Part shown: in pieces, positions 24,066 through 33,774 of the stretch | Layout: the number at the start of each line of letters is the position of its first letter | How positions within the stretch are numbered: position 1 is the stretch's first letter | Assembly (NCBI GenBank): GCA_018368455.1 | Contig: JAGZEG010000005.1 | Span: 62,001 to 126,000 of the forward strand | Reading direction: 5' to 3' | Source of the DNA: Coriobacteriia bacterium | GTDB lineage: Bacteria; Actinomycetota; Coriobacteriia; Coriobacteriales; UMGS124 | Length of the DNA stretch: 64,000 bases | The notes under the pieces: generated by a model | Told to the model about the DNA's origin: nothing | Seen by the model: the letters and a program-made list of their open reading frames with translations, nothing else | Databases searched by the model: none | Program-made: the position numbers and the translations under genes

Positions 24066-27000
24066 ATGGGAAAGAAGTCCGCCGAGCCCACGAAAGACCA
24101 GCGTACGTGCATCGAATGCGTCGATGGACCGCTGCTCATCTGCGCAGGCGCCGGCTCCGGGAAGACGTTCGTGCTCACGCAGCGCATCGCCTACGCGCTG
24201 GAGCACCCAGAGCTCTCGGGTGTTTCCGACGTCAATCAGGTGCTGGCCATCACGTTCACGAAGAAGGCCGCGGCCGAGATCAAGGCGCGCGTGCGCTCGA
24301 CCCTGCGCTCCAAGGGGATGGGCGAGCAGGCGCAGCTCGTCGACGGCGCCTGGATTGGCACGATCCACGGTACGTGCGAGCGCATCCTGCGCGCCCACGC
24401 GCTCGACCTGGGCCTCGACCCGGGGTTTGTCATCCTCGATGACCACACAAGGGAGCTGCTGCTCGACGCAGCGTTCAACGACGCCATTCGGGCGGAACAG
24501 TACCCCGACCTGTTCGGCCTATTTGATGACAAGGCGGGAGACATCCGCGGGAACGTAAGGGACATACTCGACAAGGTTGCCAGCTTCGCAGATGGGCCCA
24601 ACGCCATCGAGGCTGGTCCGGCTCCTCGGCCCGCCTCGGAGATCGCTCGCGATGCCATCGAGGCCATGCGGGCCATGGAACGGGCGGCTGAGGGCTGTGC
24701 GCAGAAGTGGGCAGACACGGTACGAGAGCGCGTGGGCAGCGACACGTCGGGTATTCCCGCGCTTGAGAGGTTTGTCGCGGAGAACGGGGACTCCTCTGCG
24801 GAGGAGACGCTGGATATTATCCTCGACAAGTTCAAGTGCAAAATGAATATTCGGAATAAAGGCGAGCAGGCGGAGGCTGGAAAAGAGGCTCAGGGGGAGC
24901 TGGAAGCCTCCATCAGCCGTCTCAAGGCCGAGCGTTCTGTCTATAAAGTTGCCCCTGCGCGCGACGAGCTCCTCAAGCTCGCTCGCGGCGTGTGGTCGGG
25001 CTACGCGGCGGCAAAGCGGGCCATGCGCGCCCTTGACCAGGACGATCTCCTGCGCTGCGCGCTCAGAGCCCTGCGGGAGAAGGACGGGGCCGTCGCCCGC
25101 GAGTACCGCGACAAGTTCCGCCTTGTGATGGTCGACGAGTTCCAGGACACGAATCAAATGCAGGTGGAGATCGTTCGCCTGCTGTCGGATAACCTCAGGC
25201 GCCTGTGCACGGTGGGTGACGCCCAGCAGAGTATCTACGGCTTTCGCGGGGCAGACATCGAGGTCTACCAGGACCACCGCAAAGAGATGGGCGACATCGG
25301 AGCGAAGTGCGCCCGCCTGGAGACGAACTTCCGCTCGCACGGCGAGATCATCGAATTCGCAAATCAGGTGTTCTCCCGCGCGTTCAAGGGCTACGACGGC
25401 ATGTTCCTGCCCCTTGAGTACGTTCCCGTTGCCGAGCACGAGGCAAAGAACCCCTTCACGGCAGGATGCCCCCGCGTCGACATCGTATCCGTGCCGCTAC
25501 CGTCGGTCGACGTCGACCCTGCCCGGTGCGTTCTCGCCGAGGGGATTGCCCGTCGCTTCATCGCGCTCCACGAGGACGGCTCTGAGAACCGTTCCTGGGC
25601 TGACATGGTCATCCTGCTCGGCAAGATGACGAATGCCCAGACGTTCGTTGACGCACTGCTCGCACGTGGTATCCCGTGTGTTGTGTCAGGCGGCTCGACG
25701 TTTACCCGCAGACTCGAGGCGCGCGAGGTCTGCGCCCTTGCCGGCGCCGTTGCCAATCCCTATGACGCCTCCTCTGCTACAGAGTCCGATGGATGGGGTA
25801 GCAACGATGCGGGGGCGCTCGGGACGGTCCTTGTTGGCGGCATGTTCGGGCTCTCGCTGGCGGAGCTTACGCACGTGGCCTCCTGTGCCTCGGCGGGCTC
25901 AAAGAGTCTGTGGGGCGGCCTTTGCGCCATCGCCCACGGTGTCGACGATCTGCCCGAGGGCGTTGGGCTTCCCACCCCCCGGGAGTCGCTTGCGGCGCAG
26001 ACCCTTGTGAGCGCCGTGGGGCGGATCCGCAGAGAGCCCCTCTCTGTCGTGCTGCGCGACGCCATCCTGACATCTGGGTGGCTCGATCGCCTCGAGGCGG
26101 GCGGCGCCGTGGGCGTGGCACGTGCCGGCAACGTGTTCAAGGCACTGCGTATGGTGGAAGAGATCGAGACGGATCCCCAGCAGGGGGCGTCAACCGCGTC
26201 GATCGCTGCCACGCTGCGTGAGCGCTTCAAGGAAGGCATGAAGGAGGGGCCCGGGGCACTGAACCTCAGGGGACAGGACGCCGTGCGTATCATGACGATC
26301 CACGCGTCCAAGGGGCTCGAGTTCCCCATCGTGGCCCTGGCCGACTGCTACGATTGCTGGGATTCTAGCAAAGCCAAGGTCTTTCTAGCTACTCATGCGG
26401 GACGTCTCCACGTTGCCGTGAAGCCGACGGGGCTAAGTGTCGGCGACCTTGAGGCGGGCGACCTCCTCAAGCCGGGGAACCTGCTCAGGTACACGGAGGG
26501 CGTTATCAGCACTTTTGGCGAGGCAGAGCTTGGCGAGCTGCGGCGTAAGCTCTACGTGGGTGTCACGCGCGCTCGTGAGGCGCTGATCATTGCCGCGGCT
26601 CCCGCGAAAGCGAAGGACGCTACGGGGTACAAATCCGAGGCCTTCGAGGACATCCGTCTCGCCCTCGTCGGCGGGGACGGCGACCTCGCGACGAGTCCCG
26701 AGGGCTATCCCGTGGAGGGGGAGCTGGGTGCGCGCGTGACGTGTGAGCGCATCGAGTGTAAGAAGCAGGGCACAGGCGACGAGGCCAAACGCTACGTACT
26801 CGATGCCCTGAGGGACGAGAACGGCGCTCCCTGCGAGGAGCTGGTCGATGACTACTGTGCTCGCATGACGCGCGAGGACCGGGAGGCGCTCGGGCTGAAG
26901 GACGGCGACGGGGAGGCCTCGGGCCAACCCGAACGCTTGACGGTCCCCGTGTTTGAGGACCGTTCTACCCGCGAGCCCCTGGCTGTGCGCTTCGACCCGT

Positions 27001-27878
27001 CGCGCGCGGGCATGGTGTCGTACTCGTCGCTTGCCGACGGGCACGCTGGGGCGAGCGACCCTGATGACGCCTCGTCGGCTGGCAAGCCCGATGCGCTTGA
27101 CGCGACGGAAGACGCCGGCTCTGATGAGGTGGGCACGTCCCTCACTCTGCCCGATGTTTCGGCTCCTGCCGTGAGTCCCAAGGTCGCGCTCGGTGACGCG
27201 TGGGCTGTGCCGACGTCGTTCGGCTCGGCATTTCACCTCGCAGCCCAGTGGATGGCTGCCTGCCACGACGCCGGAGCGGTTGATTCTGCGACCGGCTTGC
27301 CCACCCTGCCCTCCGACGGTCGCCTGCGTGCCTGCCTGTCCGCATTCGACGTGTCCGATCCCACGCCTGGCCAGCTCGGGCGCCTGCGCGACGCTGTGAC
27401 GCTCTGGGCGGGCTCCCAGGTGGCGCGCGAGGCGTATGCCTACCCGCGTACGCAGGGAGAGGCCCCGCTGTGCCTGCGCGTTGGGGAGGTCGACGGTGGC
27501 CCGGGGGTCGGTGAGGGACGGGCCTACCTCGAGGGATCTATCGACCTGCTGTGCTTCGACCCGGCGCTGCCCCGCGCTGCCCAGCGCGCTCTTGTCGTGG
27601 ATTACAAGACGGGCGGCACCGCTGACGAGACGCCGGAGGCCCTGCACGACAAGCGCCTGCTTCAGGCGCAGTGCTACGCCCTCGCGGTGCTCGAGGCTGG
27701 CTTCTCCGGCGTTGACCTGCGTTTTGTCCGTGTCGAACAACGCGATCCTCTGGCGCCCAACGAGCCTCAGGTCGTGCCCTACTCCTTTGGGCCTGACGAC
27801 CTGCCCCTACTGCGTGCTACCGTTATCGCGCGGTGCCGCAAGAAGGGCGCATTGCCGGTCGAGGATAGCGAGTCGTAG
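24066..27878 (+). CDS. addA: AddA-type helicase-nuclease subunit
   Basis: A 1270-residue UvrD/RecB-type superfamily 1 helicase with a C-terminal nuclease. Motifs in order: Walker A CAGAGSGKTFVL near residue 28, FTKKAAAEIKARV (Ia), VMVDEFQDTNQMQ (II), GDAQQSIYGFRGAD (III), LETNFRSHGEI (IV), TIHASKGLEFPIV (V), LYVGVTRAREALI (VI), and the nuclease motif LVVDYKTGG near the end. It drives unwinding and cuts one strand. It directly abuts addB, so the two are one operon. A perfect 12-bp hairpin at 27891-27939 ends the transcript. Confidence 0.9.
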   Translation: MGKKSAEPTKDQRTCIECVDGPLLICAGAGSGKTFVLTQRIAYALEHPELSGVSDVNQVLAITFTKKAAAEIKARVRSTLRSKGMGEQAQLVDGAWIGTIHGTCERILRAHALDLGLDPGFVILDDHTRELLLDAAFNDAIRAEQYPDLFGLFDDKAGDIRGNVRDILDKVASFADGPNAIEAGPAPRPASEIARDAIEAMRAMERAAEGCAQKWADTVRERVGSDTSGIPALERFVAENGDSSAEETLDIILDKFKCKMNIRNKGEQAEAGKEAQGELEASISRLKAERSVYKVAPARDELLKLARGVWSGYAAAKRAMRALDQDDLLRCALRALREKDGAVAREYRDKFRLVMVDEFQDTNQMQVEIVRLLSDNLRRLCTVGDAQQSIYGFRGADIEVYQDHRKEMGDIGAKCARLETNFRSHGEIIEFANQVFSRAFKGYDGMFLPLEYVPVAEHEAKNPFTAGCPRVDIVSVPLPSVDVDPARCVLAEGIARRFIALHEDGSENRSWADMVILLGKMTNAQTFVDALLARGIPCVVSGGSTFTRRLEAREVCALAGAVANPYDASSATESDGWGSNDAGALGTVLVGGMFGLSLAELTHVASCASAGSKSLWGGLCAIAHGVDDLPEGVGLPTPRESLAAQTLVSAVGRIRREPLSVVLRDAILTSGWLDRLEAGGAVGVARAGNVFKALRMVEEIETDPQQGASTASIAATLRERFKEGMKEGPGALNLRGQDAVRIMTIHASKGLEFPIVALADCYDCWDSSKAKVFLATHAGRLHVAVKPTGLSVGDLEAGDLLKPGNLLRYTEGVISTFGEAELGELRRKLYVGVTRAREALIIAAAPAKAKDATGYKSEAFEDIRLALVGGDGDLATSPEGYPVEGELGARVTCERIECKKQGTGDEAKRYVLDALRDENGAPCEELVDDYCARMTREDREALGLKDGDGEASGQPERLTVPVFEDRSTREPLAVRFDPSRAGMVSYSSLADGHAGASDPDDASSAGKPDALDATEDAGSDEVGTSLTLPDVSAPAVSPKVALGDAWAVPTSFGSAFHLAAQWMAACHDAGAVDSATGLPTLPSDGRLRACLSAFDVSDPTPGQLGRLRDAVTLWAGSQVAREAYAYPRTQGEAPLCLRVGEVDGGPGVGEGRAYLEGSIDLLCFDPALPRAAQRALVVDYKTGGTADETPEALHDKRLLQAQCYALAVLEAGFSGVDLRFVRVEQRDPLAPNEPQVVPYSFGPDDLPLLRATVIARCRKKGALPVEDSES

Positions 27879-27890
27879 GAAGAGAAGATT

Positions 27891-27939
27891 GGGGCCGCGG
27901 GCGGTACGCATGTCGTTATACTGCGTTGCCCGCGGCCCC
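27891..27939. terminator. Bidirectional hairpin terminator between addA and the island
   Basis: GGGGCCGCGGGC (27891-27902) and GCCCGCGGCCCC (27928-27939) form a perfect 12-bp stem between convergent genes. It marks the left edge of the accessory island. Confidence 0.7.
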
Positions 27940-27946
27940 TTGGCTT

Positions 27947-29179
27947 CTAGGCCTCGTCTTCGTCCTCGTATTCGAGGTCGCTGAGGTCGAGCGGCTCATA
28001 CTCGAGTCGCCTCGAGAGCTCGTATAGGTGCTCGGCCTCGGCGTTGTCCCGGTCGATGCGGGCGTTGTCTCGCTTCTGGGCCTCCTCTTCGCGCTGCTCG
28101 GGCGTTGCCCCAGGCAGCGGATGCCCCTCGCTCCTCATGACCTCACAATATCCCGGCCGACAGATGCCGTAGGTCCCCGTCGGGATGTCGTAGTCATTGG
28201 ACGGACGCCCTGCCCTGATAAGTCCCTCGCCGACGGTTCGCTCCTGCGCGGCCAGCCAGAGGGCTACCTCTTCTCCGAAGGCGGTCGCGAGATGCTCCTG
28301 GTCGCGGTGAAACGCCGCGATGATACCGTGGCATATCTCCATGACACCGGCCGCCTGGCCCTCGCTGGTGCGCGGGTCGCAGGTGACGAGCCCCTCCTCT
28401 GATGACCACGACAGGGGACCACCCGAGCCGCTTCCTTCGCTGACGAGCCGCTCGAGGCGTGCCACGTACCAGACGACGAGCTGGGAGTGGAGCCTGTAGC
28501 CCAGGGCCTCACGGATCCGGTCGATGTCCGCGCTGTCAAGCAGCTCGGGAAGCCCCTCCTGCTCAAGGGGCGGTACCTCGCCGGGCGGAGCTGCGAGCCC
28601 GAGCTGCCAGTCGTCGATGGGTATCGCGTAGCCTTCGTTGCCGTCGTCGTGCACCATAAAGGTGGGCGTTCCCGGCGCGGCGACGGATCCGCCGCCCTGC
28701 ACCATGAAGGGGATGCCGAGAAAGATGCGGACGCACGCCTGTGCCAGTTGCTCTGCGGCCCCGTACAGCATGGGGCCACTGAGGTATCTCCCGAGGTCCC
28801 AACTGGCGGCATAGGCCGCGCTTTCAAGGCTGCTCGACCGACGCGACACCGAGATGTGCTCGCTGTCGACAAGCTCGCGCGGATATGCCCCGATGGGCAG
28901 GCGTGCGATCAGCTCCCCGGCGCGGAGCCGCGCGGCGGAAGCATCCCGATGGGCGGCATCGAAGTAGTCGTCGAGGATGTCACTGCACGGCCCCTCTTCC
29001 TTCCAGGCCGGTTGCGTCGCCTCGACGCCTCTCCTGATCAGGTCGCGCTTGCCCTCGGCGTATATCCCGATGAGTCGGCGGGCCTCCTCGGGAGTGAGCG
29101 CAAGCGTATCCTCGGCGCGTGGATCACCGGTGGGCGTGAATACCTCCGGCACCCATTGCTCATGTGCATCGGTGGTCAT
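27947..29179 (-). CDS. Unknown family A protein 3
   Basis: A 410-residue soluble protein I do not recognise. It shares segments with the next two genes: ARLPIGAYPRELVDSEHISV and a serine-rich continuation, an IDRIREALGYRLHSQLVVW helix, and GVMEICHGIIAAF. The middle has many Gly/Pro residues, and the C-terminus is acidic (LSDLEYEDEDEA). It has no signal peptide or membrane segment. The ATG at 29179 follows GGAGAG; an in-frame extension upstream is not protein-like. It is the last gene of the four-gene operon B1-A1-A2-A3, 26 bases after A2. Confidence 0.75.
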   Translation of the reverse strand: MTTDAHEQWVPEVFTPTGDPRAEDTLALTPEEARRLIGIYAEGKRDLIRRGVEATQPAWKEEGPCSDILDDYFDAAHRDASAARLRAGELIARLPIGAYPRELVDSEHISVSRRSSSLESAAYAASWDLGRYLSGPMLYGAAEQLAQACVRIFLGIPFMVQGGGSVAAPGTPTFMVHDDGNEGYAIPIDDWQLGLAAPPGEVPPLEQEGLPELLDSADIDRIREALGYRLHSQLVVWYVARLERLVSEGSGSGGPLSWSSEEGLVTCDPRTSEGQAAGVMEICHGIIAAFHRDQEHLATAFGEEVALWLAAQERTVGEGLIRAGRPSNDYDIPTGTYGICRPGYCEVMRSEGHPLPGATPEQREEEAQKRDNARIDRDNAEAEHLYELSRRLEYEPLDLSDLEYEDEDEA

Positions 29180-29205
29180 TTTTTGCTCTCCTTTCTTTGG
29201 GGAGG

Positions 29206-30288
29206 CTAGATCCAGCCGTACTGGTGGACTCCAACGGACTCTGTGGCATAGCCAAGTTCCACGAGGCCTGAACGTATGTCCCGCACCGCATCTCGTATCC
29301 AGGCGAGGCCGCACTCTCCGCTCAGAAGCGCTCGAGACGTCTCCACGCCGAGATAGGACATGATGGTTTGCTGGCATATCGCCATGACACCCCGATTGAG
29401 GGCTGCGGTGCTGTCGGGCCTGTCTGCCCGGATTTCGATGTCTCCCGGGGCGTCCCGGTTCTCGCTGATGACCTCCAGCTTTTCGACGGAGCGGGCAAGC
29501 AGGCGTGCGTGCAGCAGCCCCGCGAGCGACTGCCGGATCTCGTTCCAGTCATCCACGCTGAGCTCCCCGTAATCTCGGTCGTCCACGAAACGCTCCGGCT
29601 TTTCCTCGCGGGCCGCCTGTATGCCTAGGGCTTCGTCGTCCAGCGCCCTGTTGTGGGGGCTGTTCCCACTCACGAGAGTGAGCCCCACGACCCACGGCTC
29701 GCTGTTCGACTTGCTGCGCCAGACGCGATAACCGGGGACGCCCAGGAAGCTCTCGACGCACTGCCGGACGATTCCCCACGCCACGTCATGTACGACGAGG
29801 GGATCGTCCTCTCGACGGCCCCAGAGCGTGTCGGACGCTAGGCACTCGCTGGCAAGACCGCCGGCCCGGCGCTCGGGAGGGACTGTCCCTGCGTTGATAA
29901 GCTCGTCGGGATAGTCCCCCGGCTTGAGCCTCGCGATGCATGGAAGGGCACGCGCAACCAGAGTCGAGTGGAACGAGGCCACACGCCGATCGACGCTCTC
30001 CAAGGGCTCTCTCTCGAAGGGGATTCCCCTGCCGGATCCACGCCGGTGATGGGGGAGCTCTGCTTGTGGGGGCTGCTTGATCCCGTAGCGTTCGCGCATG
30101 TTAGCCCAGTGCCGCTTCGTGCTTGCGTGCTCGCGGATGACGCTGAGGGCGTCCTGCCAGGGGACGTGTTCTGAGAGCCCAGGAGCGTTCCCGTTTGCGG
30201 GTGACTCCAACATGGCGAGGATGAGGCTGGAGCCTGCCGATCTGCCTGATGCGCTGCGCGTGGCCGCTGTCTTCGTATCCGTGTCCAT
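29206..30288 (-). CDS. Unknown family A protein 2
   Basis: A 360-residue protein of the same unrecognised family, with ARLKPGDYPDELINAGTVPP, LSVDDWNEIRQSLAGLLHAR, and GVMAICQQTIMSYLGVETSR. The N-terminal 80 residues are polar and probably disordered. The ATG at 30288 lies two bases after the stop of the upstream gene, so translation is probably coupled. No catalytic motif is visible; conserved features are mostly hydrophobic helix positions and a DDWN motif. Function unknown. Confidence 0.75.
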   Translation of the reverse strand: MDTDTKTAATRSASGRSAGSSLILAMLESPANGNAPGLSEHVPWQDALSVIREHASTKRHWANMRERYGIKQPPQAELPHHRRGSGRGIPFEREPLESVDRRVASFHSTLVARALPCIARLKPGDYPDELINAGTVPPERRAGGLASECLASDTLWGRREDDPLVVHDVAWGIVRQCVESFLGVPGYRVWRSKSNSEPWVVGLTLVSGNSPHNRALDDEALGIQAAREEKPERFVDDRDYGELSVDDWNEIRQSLAGLLHARLLARSVEKLEVISENRDAPGDIEIRADRPDSTAALNRGVMAICQQTIMSYLGVETSRALLSGECGLAWIRDAVRDIRSGLVELGYATESVGVHQYGWI

Positions 30289-30290
30289 CG

Positions 30291-31220
30291 TTAAGAAAAC
30301 TCCCCACTCTCGGGATCGTAGTAGGAGGTGCTGTAGCCGGCCTCGATGAGCGCGTCGCCGACCATTCTCAGCAGGCTTGCCGCATCGTCGGGCCCCTCTT
30401 CCTCGGGCGCCAGCTCGACCATTCCTTGTCCTGTCGCATACCGGCGTATCAAGCGGTGGCAAAGGGCCATGACAGCTGCGCTCTGCCCCGCCGAGGTATC
30501 TGTGCTGGGGCGCACGAGCTCAGCGCAAGCGTCGCGGTCTCCGTTTGCCCACTGGTCGAGCCGGCTGTGGTACACGCGTGCGAGGCGCAGGTGATATACG
30601 TCGCCAAGGGCGCACCGGATGCTGTTCCAGTCGTCCGTCGAGAGCGGACCCACAGACCTCAGGAAGGTGGGGTCTTCCCGGCGCAGGGCGTCGATGCCGA
30701 GCCTGGCCCCGCTCAGCAGCATGCCGCAGGGGAATTCGTCACGAACGAACGAGAGGTCGACGCCTACCTCGTCGATGTTGCGCGTCGACAGGGCTCCCAG
30801 GCTGGGAATGCCCAGGAAACAGTCGGCGCAATGCCACGCTATGCTGATGGAGTTAACCTCCCCGCACGAGAGCAGCAGACAGAAGAACTCGAGGTCCCCG
30901 GCCCGTCGTATCAGGGGGATGCGCTGCGCGTCCACGAGGAGCGCTGGGTAGCCATCGGGGAGCGCTGTGCGAGCGATGCGCTCCAGGCCGTCCTGGGTGA
31001 GCCGGCCCTCCTCGTTCGAGAGGTGCTTGTCGAGCTGGTCGAGAAGGCCTTCCGTGTAATCCCAGATGCGACGCCGCTCGCAGGCGGCTCCCGATCGCAA
31101 CCAGCTCTGGTCGCGCGCCTCCCTCGCCTCTGCGTACGCGGCTATGACGGCGCGGGCGTCCCCGGCGGTGAGCTGCACGTCGGTTTCGGGCCGCTCACCC
31201 CACGGTATGCGGGCACTCAT
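30291..31220 (-). CDS. Unknown family A protein 1
   Basis: A 309-residue protein of the family, with ALPDGYPALLVDAQRIPLIR, LSTDDWNSIRCALGDVYHLR and AAVMALCHRLIRRYATG. Alignment of the three family A proteins by these anchors suggests one domain of about 270 residues with helical character. Its start overlaps the stop of the upstream family B gene by four bases (ATGA, 31217-31220), good evidence of co-translation and of joint function. I do not recognise the fold. Confidence 0.78.
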   Translation of the reverse strand: MSARIPWGERPETDVQLTAGDARAVIAAYAEAREARDQSWLRSGAACERRRIWDYTEGLLDQLDKHLSNEEGRLTQDGLERIARTALPDGYPALLVDAQRIPLIRRAGDLEFFCLLLSCGEVNSISIAWHCADCFLGIPSLGALSTRNIDEVGVDLSFVRDEFPCGMLLSGARLGIDALRREDPTFLRSVGPLSTDDWNSIRCALGDVYHLRLARVYHSRLDQWANGDRDACAELVRPSTDTSAGQSAAVMALCHRLIRRYATGQGMVELAPEEEGPDDAASLLRMVGDALIEAGYSTSYYDPESGEFS

Positions 31221-33616
31221 CGCTGAGAGGGGGCCGTGCCCTTCCCCTCGTCGTCGGCCTCAGACTGCGAAGCGGTCTTGTCCCCTTCGTCCGGGGTATC
31301 CTTCGTCTCCTGTTCTTGCTCGGCTACCCTTGCGTCGATCTCCGCCTGCTGGTCGGGGTCGCGCATGTAGCGAGCGACGCTCAGAGGCGAGAACACGTCG
31401 CGCCAGTCGAGGAGCGCTCGCTCGAGTGCGGAAAAATCCCCAGCTGCCAAGGCGTCGAGCGCCGCGCGGGCGTACACGGCGAAGTACGAGGGGCGCGGGT
31501 CGTCGGGGGCGGGCTCCGGCCCGTCCATGGGCGGTAGGGGGCGGTACTGGTCGATGCACTCCGCAGCCAGTTGAGCATAGGCCAGGGTCGCGTTGTAGTG
31601 CTCGTTTGCCTTCGTGATGAGGCCTGCCCAGGCGAGCGCCTCGTCTACGAGCGGGTAGTGCTCCTCGGCGACGTGCAGGTGCAGCGCGACGATGACCTCC
31701 ACGATGTCAATGGCCTGCTCGAACTCGAGTCCCCGCTCTTTCACGAGCCGATGGAACGCGAGGCATTCCGCCGCACGGTCGCGCCCGGCCATCTCCAGTG
31801 AGCCTCCCCGCGTCGCAAAGACGTCCGCCGCGCCGATCTGCCCAGAGCGCATGAGGGCGGCGACGGGGGGCCACAGCCCCGCGCGTATGCGTTCTGCTCG
31901 CTTGCCCCTTCGCATGTGAGTGCTGAGGAGGTGGCAGTACGCCATCGCCTCCTGGCCGGTCGTTATCTGATCCGGTTCGTTTGGCTCGTCTGGAGGAAGC
32001 AGCCCAAAGGCGCGGCAGGCATCCAAAGTCTGTCTGGCGTCCTCGGTGTCCGCCAGACGCAGCTGGCCCTTCTCCAGCGTGACCAGCTGAAGGCTCCCGT
32101 CGCTGACGACGACGCGCAGGCGTGCCCGGCTCGCCATGTAGCGACGACGCACCACCTCGTCTGCCGTTTCGAGCCCCTCGTCGATGTCGCGCTGGGCTCC
32201 TGCTAGGGCGCGCTCAAGATCGCCCTGGCTGGGGAGGTCGTCGCCATCGGGGAGATGACGGTCGAGTGCCTCGGGAAACCACAGGCTCGGCGGCATCCCC
32301 AGCGTATTCCAGTTGTCGGGGAGCACGGGGCCCTCCGGCATCCCCTCGCGCTTGTCCGCCGCCTCGCGGGTGAGCAGCCAGTCCAGCGGGGCATCGGGGC
32401 TCTTGGGGTCTTTGGGGCGCTCCGCCCAGCCGTCGCCCCTGTCAGACCATGACGCCTCCCGCTCGTAGGCGTCGAGAGCCTGCCTGACGGCGTCCACGTC
32501 CCCTGCGTCGAGCGCGCGAATGACGGCGCGTGCCTGCCTCCAGTTGGCGTGCTCGAACTCATAGGGGTCGTGGATGCCCATCATCTCGGCTTCCGCCTCG
32601 ATGGTGTTCCATAGGATCTCGTAATACGGGGGCTCGGCCATGAGCTCGGTGAGTGGGGCGATCCAGGCGAGGGCGTCGCGTACGGTGTCGCGGGGGCCGG
32701 GGCGGGCGGTGCGGTGCAGGGAGGACACGAGGTCGACTTCCATGTCAGCCCAGTGGGGCTCGGCGAGCTGGCGTGTGACGAGCTCGTGGAAGGCCCGGCA
32801 CTCTCCCGGTCGGTCGCGCCCGTCGGCGACGATCGTGCAGACGGCCGTTGCCATGACGTCGGGGACGCCGATCGTCCCGGCGTGCAGCAGCTCGCGTACC
32901 TCGGCCCATGTCTGGGCATACCACTCGTCGGTGAACTCGGTATCGCCGCTTGCTATGTGGAGATAGGCGAGGGCCTCCTCGCTCGTGAGGCCGCCGGGGA
33001 TGCCGCTCATGAGGCTGATTGGCCTCAGCTCGTTTTCCCAGGGTTGGGCCAGCTCCCACAACGCGTCGGGAGTGGGGAGCGGGACCTCGGCGAGCCTGCC
33101 GCCCTTGAGCTCGACGGCCCGGACGCGTTCGCTGGGCACGAGCGCGAGGAGGAGCAGCCTGTGGTCGGCGAGAAAGTCCTCGCGTGCGTCGTCTGAGATG
33201 TCCGGAAGCGCCTCGTCAATGCCGCGCTGAGCGCGGACGATTGCCTCTTCGAGTGGCATGGGGATGCGGTTGGGGACGCGAGTCTCCATGAGCATGGAGG
33301 GAAAGCGGAGCGCCGAAGGTAGGGGGCTCTTCCCTTCCTTCTCGTCGCTTGTGCGTGCCTTCGTTTGGGAAGAGGGGCCTGGCTTGAGGTTGAAAGTCCG
33401 CCAAACTACGGCGTATTCGACGGGTTGGTTCGGATCGATGGCCAGCGGGGAGTCTTTGTCAATTCGGGAGCGCCAGTCGAGGGATCTGGGGATGCCGTAA
33501 GCGAAGGGCGTGCCGTCTGCGCTCGAATGCTGGTCGGGGGTGGTGGACTTGGGCTGCGGTGCGACTGTATGAGTCTCCATGTCTGTGGGTGCGAGGCCCC
33601 TGCGCTCGATGCGCAT
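31217..33616 (-). CDS. Unknown family B protein 1, internally duplicated
   Basis: About 799 residues with two homologous halves. Each half starts with a WFPEAL- or RFPSML-type segment, then an AQR-IDE helix, a RRRY-SRA segment, a beta stretch (DGSLQLVTLEKGQLRLAD in the second half), and closes with an A-ALDAGD-AL-AL helix pair (VIRALDAGDVDAVRQALDAY; ALDALAAGDFSALERALLDW). The end is charged and disordered. No known domain is recognised. A related protein is encoded at 46118, coupled to an FtsK-type motor. Start codon choice is uncertain: ATG 33616 or 33580, neither with a ribosome site; a promoter lies just upstream at 33662-33691. Confidence 0.75.
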   Translation of the reverse strand: MRIERRGLAPTDMETHTVAPQPKSTTPDQHSSADGTPFAYGIPRSLDWRSRIDKDSPLAIDPNQPVEYAVVWRTFNLKPGPSSQTKARTSDEKEGKSPLPSALRFPSMLMETRVPNRIPMPLEEAIVRAQRGIDEALPDISDDAREDFLADHRLLLLALVPSERVRAVELKGGRLAEVPLPTPDALWELAQPWENELRPISLMSGIPGGLTSEEALAYLHIASGDTEFTDEWYAQTWAEVRELLHAGTIGVPDVMATAVCTIVADGRDRPGECRAFHELVTRQLAEPHWADMEVDLVSSLHRTARPGPRDTVRDALAWIAPLTELMAEPPYYEILWNTIEAEAEMMGIHDPYEFEHANWRQARAVIRALDAGDVDAVRQALDAYEREASWSDRGDGWAERPKDPKSPDAPLDWLLTREAADKREGMPEGPVLPDNWNTLGMPPSLWFPEALDRHLPDGDDLPSQGDLERALAGAQRDIDEGLETADEVVRRRYMASRARLRVVVSDGSLQLVTLEKGQLRLADTEDARQTLDACRAFGLLPPDEPNEPDQITTGQEAMAYCHLLSTHMRRGKRAERIRAGLWPPVAALMRSGQIGAADVFATRGGSLEMAGRDRAAECLAFHRLVKERGLEFEQAIDIVEVIVALHLHVAEEHYPLVDEALAWAGLITKANEHYNATLAYAQLAAECIDQYRPLPPMDGPEPAPDDPRPSYFAVYARAALDALAAGDFSALERALLDWRDVFSPLSVARYMRDPDQQAEIDARVAEQEQETKDTPDEGDKTASQSEADDEGKGTAPSQR

Positions 33617-33661
33617 GGCCTGCGTGGTGAGTGTCTGACGCCTGTGAATGGCGCCGAGATA

Positions 33662-33691
33662 ACTATACGCATAGGACTTGCTTGTTGTCAA
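33662..33691 (-). promoter_or_regulatory. Sigma-70-type promoter of the family B/A operon
   Basis: On the minus strand TTGACA (33691-33686) and TATAGT (33667-33662) are separated by 18 bases, close to consensus. Transcription would start about 45 bases before the ATG at 33616. A nearby inverted repeat GTACTA/TAGTAC (33700-33717) could be an operator acting on both directions. Confidence 0.65.
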
Positions 33692-33774
33692 CAGTTGATG
33701 TACTAGATGGATAGTACTATGCTGTTAGCAACCGAAGGACGCCGAGGGGCGCCCATGGCGAGAGGAGAATGGCG

